Shown here: positions 57,705 through 64,000 of the stretch, piece after piece
Layout of the letters: each line of letters starts with the position of its first letter
Numbering within the stretch: the stretch's first letter is position 1
Assembly (NCBI GenBank): GCA_900548775.1
Contig: URLM01000001.1
Span: 68,736-132,735, forward strand
Reading direction: 5' to 3'
DNA from: an uncultured Olsenella sp.
GTDB lineage: Bacteria > Actinomycetota > Coriobacteriia > Coriobacteriales > Atopobiaceae
Length of the DNA stretch: 64,000 bases
Translations under genes and position numbers: made by a program
The notes under the pieces: generated by a model
What the model was told of the DNA's origin: nothing
The model's database searches: none
Seen by the model: only the letters and a program-made list of their open reading frames with translations

Positions 57705-59768
57705 CTACAGCGCGCGGCGCGTGGTGCGCACCGCGGAGCGCACGATCCCGTGCGCCATTCGGTACGTGAGCGCAAGGTACCCGCCGTACACCAGGGCAAA
57801 GAGTCCCAGCCCCAGGGTCATGTTACCGATCATGTCGCTGTATCCCAGCGCGCTCACCAGGTCGTTGATCACCCCAAGGGCGCAGAGCGAGTGCGCCATG
57901 CCCACTACGAGCGGCAGCACGAAGGCAAGCGTTACCTGCGAGCGGAGCGAGCCAAAGACGAGACACTCTGAGCATCCCAGCTCGGAGAGGGTCCTGTAGC
58001 TTCCCGAGGCGTCGCTCGCGTTGGAGAGCTGCTGGATGGCGAGAATCGCCGCGCAAGCGATGACCAGGACAAAGCCGATGTAGATGGCCATGTACGAGAT
58101 GAGGCCGGTGGAGGAGGTGCCGTCTGCGAGCACGTCCGTGGCGGTCTGCACGCCCACCAAGGCAACGCGGCCATCCAGGTTGCTCGCAAGCGTGGCTTCC
58201 AGCCCCTTGAGCGCGGCGTCGCCCTCCTCGGCCGACCCGGCGTAGACAACATCGATGACGCTGTAGTACGCGGGAACCGATGCCGCCACGCTGTCGGGCA
58301 CAACATACACCCCGGGCGTGAGACCAGAGTTGCTGTCCTGAAGGACCACAGAGGCGTCGTCGATTACGGTGGTGCGCTCGGGGGCAAGCGTGGTTTCGCC
58401 GATGGTGGCAGTAAATCCCTGCTCGAGCGCCTTGTTCACAAACCCCTTCGCGTTGTCCATGTTGCACAGCATGAGGTAGTGGCCGTCCTTAAGGGATACG
58501 GGCTCCAGTCCCAGCAGGGAACGCATAGCGTTGTAGTCCGAGATACCCACTACCTCGGCAACCACGACGTGCTCGTAGCCCTTGGGCACGCTCTCGCCGG
58601 TGAGCTGAGACATGCGCTGGTACGCAGGGGTGTCGCTCCTCAGCTCCGACTCGATCACCGCGATCCTCACGCTTGCGTGACGGCCCACCTTCGAGAGGTC
58701 GACGCCCGCCTTGGCAACCTCCGCCTCAAGGTCGATGGCGTCCGTCGAGTCGCCCGCGGGCGTCGCCGAGATGGACGCGCTGTACGGAATGCCCTGCTTG
58801 GTCATGCTGTTGATGGCGCCGCAGATGCTCATGCCCGTGGTCATGGCGGTCATCGCAAAGAAGAGGATGAGCGCGATCACGCCCATGGAGAGGGCCGTGG
58901 TATTCACGCGCGAGGCGATCTGACGCGTCGTGAACATGTGGAGGTCGCGCCAATAGAAGCCCCTGAGGTGCGTGAGCAGCGCGGTGAGCGCACCGGCAAG
59001 GCCGTAGAAGAAGGCAAAGGTGCCAGCGACCACCATTCCCGTCGTGATAAGGAAGCCGTTCTGCACGGCGGTGGAGCCGGACGTGGGGAACCCGTCCCTG
59101 GTCAGGCGCCAGTACGCTACGCCCATGAGCACGAGTCCCACAACGGCAAGCGCCACAGCAAGGGGAACCCTGCGCACGAACTGCTTCTCGTTCTGGCGCG
59201 CGGAGCTCATGAGGTCAATCAGCTTCACGCGGCGCAGCGTAAGCCAGTTGAAGGCCATCATCACGACGAAGATCACGCCAAAGCACCGGAGGGTGAGCAG
59301 GAACGCGTCGGTCGAGAAGAAGAACGAGAAGTGCTGGACCGTGGTCTCGAACATCCGCGCGGTCACAAAGAGGAGCACCTGCGAGAGGAGCGCCCCCAGA
59401 GCGATGCCCACCCCAAACGAGACCGCAGCCACCAGCAGCGTCTCCAGCGCGAGAACCGCGTTCACCTGCCCCGTGCGCATGCCCAGCACCTGATAGAGGC
59501 CAAGCTCCTTCTTGCGCCGGCGCATGAGGAAGTTGTTCGCGTACACCATGAGAAAGCCCAGTACCACGGCGAGAAAGACGGTGACTCCGTCGAGGATCTG
59601 CCCCACCTGCCTGAGCGTCTCACCAACATCCCCACGAAGGAAGTCCCCCTGCACGCTGATGGTGTTGAACGCGTAGAACACGGCCACGCCCAGGACGAGC
59701 GTGAGGAAGTACACGGCGTAGTCGTGCAGGAGCTTGCGCATGTTGCCAAAGGCGAGCTTAGCGAGCAT
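57705..59768 (-). CDS. Bce-type ABC transporter permease (FtsX family)
   Basis: A 687-residue permease with one membrane segment near the N-terminus, three in the first third, and a group at the end, separated by a large extracytoplasmic domain (about residues 340-540). This is the BceB layout of peptide-antibiotic sensing and detoxification transporters. FtsX-like segments include FLAVVLGFLMVYANNFLMRRRKKELGLYQVLGM (from about residue 66). The ATG follows GGGAGGGG and overlaps the ATPase stop by 11 bp. It works with the ATPase, and the kinase and regulator upstream probably sense flux through it. Confidence 0.9.
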   Translation of the reverse strand: MLAKLAFGNMRKLLHDYAVYFLTLVLGVAVFYAFNTISVQGDFLRGDVGETLRQVGQILDGVTVFLAVVLGFLMVYANNFLMRRRKKELGLYQVLGMRTGQVNAVLALETLLVAAVSFGVGIALGALLSQVLLFVTARMFETTVQHFSFFFSTDAFLLTLRCFGVIFVVMMAFNWLTLRRVKLIDLMSSARQNEKQFVRRVPLAVALAVVGLVLMGVAYWRLTRDGFPTSGSTAVQNGFLITTGMVVAGTFAFFYGLAGALTALLTHLRGFYWRDLHMFTTRQIASRVNTTALSMGVIALILFFAMTAMTTGMSICGAINSMTKQGIPYSASISATPAGDSTDAIDLEAEVAKAGVDLSKVGRHASVRIAVIESELRSDTPAYQRMSQLTGESVPKGYEHVVVAEVVGISDYNAMRSLLGLEPVSLKDGHYLMLCNMDNAKGFVNKALEQGFTATIGETTLAPERTTVIDDASVVLQDSNSGLTPGVYVVPDSVAASVPAYYSVIDVVYAGSAEEGDAALKGLEATLASNLDGRVALVGVQTATDVLADGTSSTGLISYMAIYIGFVLVIACAAILAIQQLSNASDASGSYRTLSELGCSECLVFGSLRSQVTLAFVLPLVVGMAHSLCALGVINDLVSALGYSDMIGNMTLGLGLFALVYGGYLALTYRMAHGIVRSAVRTTRRAL

Positions 59769-60570
59769 CGTCAACCCCTCCCTGCACGGCCACGACCTGC
59801 ATGATTCGCTCGAAGAAGGCATGGCGGGAGTCGCTGCCGCGGTCAAGCTCGGTGAAGACGCGCCCGTCGCGAATGAAGAGCACGCGACGGCAGTAGCTCG
59901 CGGCGGTCTCGTCGTGGGTGACCATGAGGACCGTGGCGCCCCTCGACTGGTTCATGGACTCGAGGCTCTCGAGAAGGAGCTTGGCGTTCTTTGAGTCGAG
60001 AGCACCGGTGGGCTCGTCGGCAAGCACGAGCTGCGGGTTCGTGACCAGGGCGCGGGCCGCGGCCACGCGCTGGCGCTGTCCGCCGGACATCTGGTACGGG
60101 TACTTGTCGAGAACCTCCTCGATGCCCAGCGAGGCGGCGGCCGCGACCACGTCCGTCTCGATCTGGGTTGCTGGCACGCGTCCGATGGTCAGCGGGAGCG
60201 CGATGTTCTCGCGCGCGGTGAGGCTGTCCAGGAGGTTGGAGTCCTGGAAGATGAAGCCGAGCTTCTCTCGGCGGAAGTCCGCGAGGCGCGAGCGAGAGAT
60301 GCGCGAGACGTCCGTCCCGCCGAGCATGATGGTTCCCGAGGTGGGGGCGTCGATCGTGGCGATGCAGTTGAGCAGCGTTGACTTGCCCGAGCCAGAGGGT
60401 CCCATCAGGGCGACGAACTCCCCCGCCGCGATGGTGAGGTTGATCCCGTTGAGCGCGTTGGTCGTGACCCCGCGGCCTCCGTAGGTCTTCGTCACGTCGC
60501 GCACCTCGAGTACCGGCGTCGCGGTCGTGGGGACCACGCTCGTGGGGTTGCTCTGCATATGGCGTGCCAT
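59758..60570 (-). CDS. Bce-type ABC transporter ATPase
   Basis: A 270-residue ATPase of the MacB/LolD/BceA type. Motifs are LMGPSGSGKSTLLN (Walker A), FIFQDSNLLDSLTARENI (Q-loop), YQMSGGQRQRVAAARAL (signature), LVLADEPTGALDSKN (Walker B) and MVTHDETAA (H-loop). The ATG giving MARHMQSNP follows AAGGAGCCACAC. It forms an operon with the permease. A palindrome (60681-60700) lies about 110 bp upstream, a likely operator for the regulator encoded at 61779. Confidence 0.93.
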   Translation of the reverse strand: MARHMQSNPTSVVPTTATPVLEVRDVTKTYGGRGVTTNALNGINLTIAAGEFVALMGPSGSGKSTLLNCIATIDAPTSGTIMLGGTDVSRISRSRLADFRREKLGFIFQDSNLLDSLTARENIALPLTIGRVPATQIETDVVAAAASLGIEEVLDKYPYQMSGGQRQRVAAARALVTNPQLVLADEPTGALDSKNAKLLLESLESMNQSRGATVLMVTHDETAASYCRRVLFIRDGRVFTELDRGSDSRHAFFERIMQVVAVQGGVDDAR

Positions 60571-60680
60571 GTGTGGCTCCTTCTCCTTGTCATGCGGTGC
60601 CGCCGCGCGCAGCAGGCCCGCGTGTCGATTGCGCCATACATGGTGGACCAGGGGCGTCGTGGCTGCCATCGATTGCCGTG

Positions 60681-60700
60681 ACACAACCTTACGTTTGTGT
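60681..60700. promoter_or_regulatory. Candidate operator for the Bce-type regulator
   Basis: ACACAA and TTGTGT flank 8 bp (CCTTACGT) in the 159-bp gap between the sensor kinase and the ABC genes. Inverted repeats in this position are typical binding sites of BceR-like regulators. Confidence 0.45.
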
Positions 60701-60729
60701 AAGCTCCGGCTCTGGGCGAGAAATGCCAG

Positions 60730-61782
60730 CTAGACGGCGCGCGAGCGCTCCCTGGGGAAGGTGATGTCGATTCCCGTGCCCTCGCCAACGGCGCTTCTCG
60801 CCCCCACGGCAAGGCCCATCTTCTCGCAGAGCGTCCGCACAAGGTAGAGCCCCATACCGGTGGAGCGCTCGTGCGACCGGCCATTGGTGCCGGTAAAGCC
60901 GCGTTCGAAGATGCGACCAAGGTCCGCCTCGGAGATTCCGCACCCATTGTCGGCCACGTTGAGCACCACGCGCTCGCTGGCGCTGCCGGCACCCTCGACG
61001 CGTGCCGAGAAGCTCAGTCGCGCCTCTCGCCCGTCGTGCTCGGGCACGGCGCGGTAGCGCACGGCGTTGTCGATGAGCTGTCCCAGGATGAAGGTCATCC
61101 ACTTGGGGTCGCAGAAGACCCAGAGGTCCTTCTCGCCTTCAAGGACGCCCAGTTCAACGGCCATATGCGCCTCGATGAGAGAACGCGCGCGGGACTTCAC
61201 GGCATCCCGCACAAGCTGGGCCAGGTCGCAGCGGCGCAGAAGGTAGTCCTCGGCAACCGAGGTGCTGCGCGCGTAGTAGAGCGCGTTCTCGACGTCGGCC
61301 TCCACGCGCGCGACCTCGCGCGAGAGGGCCCGGGCGTCCTCGCTGCGAGCGTTCGCGAGCGTGAGGTTCATCGCGGCGAGCGGGGTCTTTATCTCGTGGA
61401 CCCACAGCTCGACGTAGCGGCGGTACTCCCGCATCTCCTGCTCGAGTCCCGCACTCCTGCGCCGTGATGCCTGGGCGACGCTCTGGAGGGCGTCCCAGGC
61501 GAGTTCCCCCTCGGGGTACTCGGGTTCCGGAATGGTGTCGACGGCGTCGAGGACGTCCTCCTCGCCCCCCGCAAGGCCAGCAAGGCTCCGCATGAAGGAG
61601 CGCCCGCGCAGCCACTCCCAAAGAAGGCCCACGAGCTCCAGCACGGCAACGAGCAGAACGACAAGCTCCATCGCCGCGCGCTCGACCCCCACCACCGGGA
61701 GCATCGCCGCGAGAAGCGCCAGGACCAGGACGGAGCAGACCACGCGCACGGCATGGCTGCGCAGGAAGGCGAGAAGGCTCAT
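60730..61782 (-). CDS. Intramembrane-sensing histidine kinase, BceS-like
   Basis: A 350-residue kinase with two membrane helices at residues 10-56 and almost no extracytoplasmic loop, typical of BceS-type kinases that read their ABC transporter. The dimerisation/phospho site is ELWVHEIKTPLAAMN (His129). The ATPase has LIDNAVRY (N-box), VADNGCGI (G1), GFTGTNGRSHERSTGMGLYLV (F and G2 boxes). It overlaps the regulator stop by 4 bp (ATGA). Confidence 0.93.
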   Translation of the reverse strand: MSLLAFLRSHAVRVVCSVLVLALLAAMLPVVGVERAAMELVVLLVAVLELVGLLWEWLRGRSFMRSLAGLAGGEEDVLDAVDTIPEPEYPEGELAWDALQSVAQASRRRSAGLEQEMREYRRYVELWVHEIKTPLAAMNLTLANARSEDARALSREVARVEADVENALYYARSTSVAEDYLLRRCDLAQLVRDAVKSRARSLIEAHMAVELGVLEGEKDLWVFCDPKWMTFILGQLIDNAVRYRAVPEHDGREARLSFSARVEGAGSASERVVLNVADNGCGISEADLGRIFERGFTGTNGRSHERSTGMGLYLVRTLCEKMGLAVGARSAVGEGTGIDITFPRERSRAV

Positions 61783-62456
61783 GCGTTCTCGACCCGAAGC
61801 GAGTAGCCCATGCCGCGGTGCGTCACGATGGCGTGGGGCAGCCCCACCTTCGCGAGCGCCTGGCGCAGCCGGGTGACGTTCACCGTGAGGGTGTTGTCGT
61901 CCACGAAGGCGTCCGTTGCCCAGAGGGACTCCATGAGGTCCTCGCGAGAGACGATCGCGCCCGGCTGACGCATGAGGCACTCGAGGATGCGCAGCTCGTT
62001 GCGGGAGAGCTCGACCGTCTTTCCCTCGCAGCTCGCCTCCGCGCGTACGGTGTCGAGGCCCAGCGCGCCGGCACGCACGAGGGAGGCCTGGCTCGGCTGG
62101 CGACGACGGAGCAGCGCCTCCAGGTGGGCAAGGATGAGCTGGGGATTTGCGGACTTGGCCACAAAGTCGTCGGCGCCCATCGAGAGGCTCATGAGCTCGT
62201 CGAGCTCGGACGTGCGGCTGGTGAGCACCATGATGGGCACGTCGCTCTCCTGCCGCAGGGCGCGTGCCACGTACTGGCCGTCGGTTCCGGGAAGGCCCAG
62301 GTCGAGCACAACGGCATCGGGCGAGGCGGCCACGACGTCTTCGACCAGATGGTCGAAGCGGGTTGCGCACTCGACGCTGTGGCCGGCGCTCGAGAGGAGC
62401 GCCGAGAGCTGCTCTCGTACGCTGGGGTCATCTTCCACCAGATAGATCTTGGCCAT
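61779..62456 (-). CDS. OmpR-family response regulator, BceR-like
   Basis: A 225-residue regulator. The receiver domain has phospho-acceptor Asp52 in AVVLDLGLPGTDG and the acidic pocket LVEDD at 6-10; Thr and Lys follow in VLTSRTS and VAKSANP. The winged-helix output domain is at about 125-225 (VELSRNELRILECLMRQPGAIVSREDLMESLW). It is the first gene of the kinase pair and probably activates the ABC genes downstream. Confidence 0.93.
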   Translation of the reverse strand: MAKIYLVEDDPSVREQLSALLSSAGHSVECATRFDHLVEDVVAASPDAVVLDLGLPGTDGQYVARALRQESDVPIMVLTSRTSELDELMSLSMGADDFVAKSANPQLILAHLEALLRRRQPSQASLVRAGALGLDTVRAEASCEGKTVELSRNELRILECLMRQPGAIVSREDLMESLWATDAFVDDNTLTVNVTRLRQALAKVGLPHAIVTHRGMGYSLRVENA

Positions 62457-62518
62457 CGGTCCCTCCGCATGCGCCGAGTTATTGCCGCGTACCGACCAAT
62501 CTTAGCATCGAGAAGGAC

Positions 62519-62548
62519 GCGGCCGGCACGCCTGCGCGCACCGGCCGC
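62519..62548. terminator. Hairpin between ammonia-lyase and response regulator genes
   Basis: GCGGCCGG and CCGGCCGC pair around a 14-nt loop about 60 bp past the ammonia-lyase stop. No U-run is obvious. Confidence 0.5.
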
Positions 62549-62610
62549 ACTGATCCTGGGAGGCAGGACCTTGTCCTTGGCAATGACGCCTGGGCGTCAG
62601 GGGGTATTCT

Positions 62611-63834
62611 CTACTCGGCCTTCTCGCTCTGCCACGCGCCGTCCCACACGATCTGGCGGTAGCGCACGGGGTCGGTGTCGCCCTCGGTCGAGAAGAGCAG
62701 CACCTGGGAGTCGGGGCCAAGCTCAAGTGCCTCACGCAGCTCGGCGTATGCAGGGTCGGTCATGAGCGTGGAGATGACGCCCATGCCAACGGCGCCGGAC
62801 TCGCCGGAGGTGACAGCCGGGTCACCCTTGACGGGGGCGGCGAGCATGCGCATGCCCTTGGACGAGACCCAGTCGGGGCAGCTCACGAAGGCGTCGGCGT
62901 GGTTGCGCAGGATGTCCCAGCCAATGGTGTTGGGCTCGCCGCAGGCAAGGCCGGCCATGATGGTCTGGAGGTCGCCGCCCACGATGCGGGGGTCGCCATC
63001 AGCCGCAACGGCACCCTGGTAGAGGCAGTCGGCAGCGCCGGCCTCCATGATCACGAACTTGGGCGGGTTGCTCGGGAAGAGGTTGGTGAAGAAGCCCACC
63101 ATGGAGCTTGCGAGCGAGCCAACGCCGGCCTGGACAAAGACGTGGGTGGGACGGTTGACCTCAAGCTGGCGGAGCTGGTCGGCAGCCTCGGCCGCCATGG
63201 TGCCGTAGCCCTGCATGATCCAGGACGGAATCTTGGTGTAGCCCTCCCAGGCGGTGTCCTGCACGATCACGCCGTGCTCGGTCTCCTCGGCCTCCTTGGC
63301 GGCAAGGCGCACGCAGTCGTCGTAGTTGAGCTCCTCGATCGTGACCTTGGCGCCCTCCTTGGCGATGTTGTCAAAGCGCGTCTTCGTGGAGCCCTTGGGC
63401 ATGTGGACCACGGCGTTCTGGTGGAGGCGGTGGGCAGCCCATGCAACGCCGCGGCCGTGGTTGCCGTCGGTGGCGGTGAAGAAGGTTGCGTGGCCAAAGT
63501 CGTGCTCGAGCTGGTCGGAGGTCAGGTAGTCAAAGTCGCAGTCCGCAACGTCGCGGCCGGTCTCCTCGGCGATGTAGCGGGCCATGGCGAAGGAGCCGCC
63601 GAGGACCTTGAACGCGTTGAGGCCAAAGCGGTAGCTCTCGTCCTTCACGTAGAGGCCGCCGAGACCAAGGCGGTTGGCCATGCCGGAGAGGTTGGCGAGC
63701 GGAGTCACGGAGTACTGCGGGAAGCTCTTGTGGAACGCACGGGCCTTTGCGACGTTCTCCAGGCTCATGACCTGCAGGTTCTTGTCCTCGCTCTTGGGCA
63801 TGTGATTGGTGACCCACTTGAACTTAGGCTCCAT
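62611..63834 (-). CDS. ygeX: 2,3-diaminopropionate ammonia-lyase
   Basis: PLP enzyme that splits 2,3-diaminopropionate into pyruvate and two ammonia. The 407-residue product matches the E. coli enzyme closely: the Schiff-base Lys76 in YRFGLNAFKVLGGSF, the flap and catalytic region FFTATDGNHGRGVAW, the aspartate-containing VQDTAWEGYTKIP, and the phosphate-binding AGVGSLASSMVGF. The ATG follows GAGAGGGGAGCACC. In gut bacteria this gene belongs to the anaerobic purine/urate route together with ygeW, ygeY, hyuA and arcC, which here lie 10-18 kb away. A palindrome like the one before ygeY lies upstream. Confidence 0.95.
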   Translation of the reverse strand: MEPKFKWVTNHMPKSEDKNLQVMSLENVAKARAFHKSFPQYSVTPLANLSGMANRLGLGGLYVKDESYRFGLNAFKVLGGSFAMARYIAEETGRDVADCDFDYLTSDQLEHDFGHATFFTATDGNHGRGVAWAAHRLHQNAVVHMPKGSTKTRFDNIAKEGAKVTIEELNYDDCVRLAAKEAEETEHGVIVQDTAWEGYTKIPSWIMQGYGTMAAEAADQLRQLEVNRPTHVFVQAGVGSLASSMVGFFTNLFPSNPPKFVIMEAGAADCLYQGAVAADGDPRIVGGDLQTIMAGLACGEPNTIGWDILRNHADAFVSCPDWVSSKGMRMLAAPVKGDPAVTSGESGAVGMGVISTLMTDPAYAELREALELGPDSQVLLFSTEGDTDPVRYRQIVWDGAWQSEKAE

Positions 63835-63900
63835 GGTGCTCCCCTCTCTGTGCGCCAACCCGGCGCCCGACAGACCAGATAAGAAAAAGTGTCTTACTGC

Positions 63901-63915
63901 CTAACTTTTTGTTAG
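63901..63915 (-). promoter_or_regulatory. Operator-like palindrome upstream of ygeX
   Basis: CTAAC and GTTAG flank TTTTT, followed by AATTA 7 bp further on the plus strand. The AACTTTTTGTT core and downstream AATTA match the ygeY upstream site at 52025-52045. Confidence 0.5.
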
Positions 63916-63958
63916 CACATCAATTACACCACTTCCGGGGCACATTGCAAGGGCTATT

Positions 63959-64000
63959 GTCGCCCCTCCGGTAAAAGGTTGGTCGCGGCCTTTGGACGGG
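63959..64000. repeat. Probable start of a fourth 61-bp-period hairpin array
   Basis: CGCCCCTCCGG (63961-63971) is a typical left arm and CCTTTGGACGGG at the very edge is the beginning of the linker seen in array B at 24173. Only part of one unit is visible. Confidence 0.5.

Overview
The window is a 64-kb piece of a high-GC chromosome with short intergenic gaps and clear Shine-Dalgarno sites. The gene content fits a strictly anaerobic gut or oral actinobacterium of class Coriobacteriia (Olsenella/Atopobium-like); this is inferred from gene content, not from a marker gene search. Supporting content: anaerobic ribonucleotide reductase NrdDG, radical 2-hydroxyacyl-CoA dehydratase-type proteins, a selenium/molybdenum hydroxylase accessory set, split PurH enzymes, actinobacterial DUF3516 helicase, and two GH3 glycosidases with reversed domain order. 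I saw no rRNA, no tRNA, no insertion sequence with a transposase, no phage and no cas genes.

Layout. 1-2786: lipoprotein-like GH3 glycosidase cut by the window edge. 3270-9060: housekeeping block (asnS, free methionine-R-sulfoxide reductase, pyrE, ferritin, Pit phosphate transporter with its DUF47 partner, HAD-like protein). 9087-14099: small divergent regulator pair, then an operon of a degenerate AcpS-like protein, an Old Yellow Enzyme-type oxidoreductase, a small unknown protein and a DUF3516 helicase. 14233-23766: stress protein, secreted cell-wall hydrolase, EamA transporter, M16C protease, and two radical dehydratase/activase genes. 24291-30205: nitroreductase, aminotransferase, and nrdD/nrdG separated by a toxin-antitoxin pair. 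30227-34308: DUF4143 ATPase, ABC exporter, MazEF pair. 34471-36738: a ZTP riboswitch controlling an archaeal-type IMP cyclohydrolase, followed by a stand-alone AICAR formyltransferase; together these replace bifunctional PurH.

38277-51955 plus 62611-63834 is the coherent metabolic core. XdhC-like, SelD, YqeB, DUF3343, a cysteine desulfurase-like protein, YedF and YqeC form the maturation set for selenium-dependent molybdenum hydroxylases. RidA, hydantoinase, a ModE-MocA fusion, carbamate kinase, the carbamoyltransferase-like YgeW, the peptidase-like YgeY and diaminopropionate ammonia-lyase match the gene set linked to anaerobic purine/urate breakdown in gut bacteria. The hydroxylase subunits themselves lie outside the window. 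Between ygeY and the ammonia-lyase gene sit a second GH3 enzyme with a divergent LytTR two-component system, and a Bce-type ABC transporter with its own two-component system.

The least explained material is between genes. Three arrays (about 2973-3269, 23771-24255, 57345-57703, and probably a fourth starting at the right edge) are built from imperfect GC-rich hairpins with a period of about 61 bp. Separate families are a pair of inverted hairpins with a nearly identical 25-nt loop but different stems (35262-35538), double hairpins at 44309-44378 and 52201-52269, a 245-bp element with about 72-bp terminal inverted repeats (16205-16449), and palindromes of the TGAGACAAAGGG type at three loci. 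None of these carries a gene and none is explained by the annotated features.
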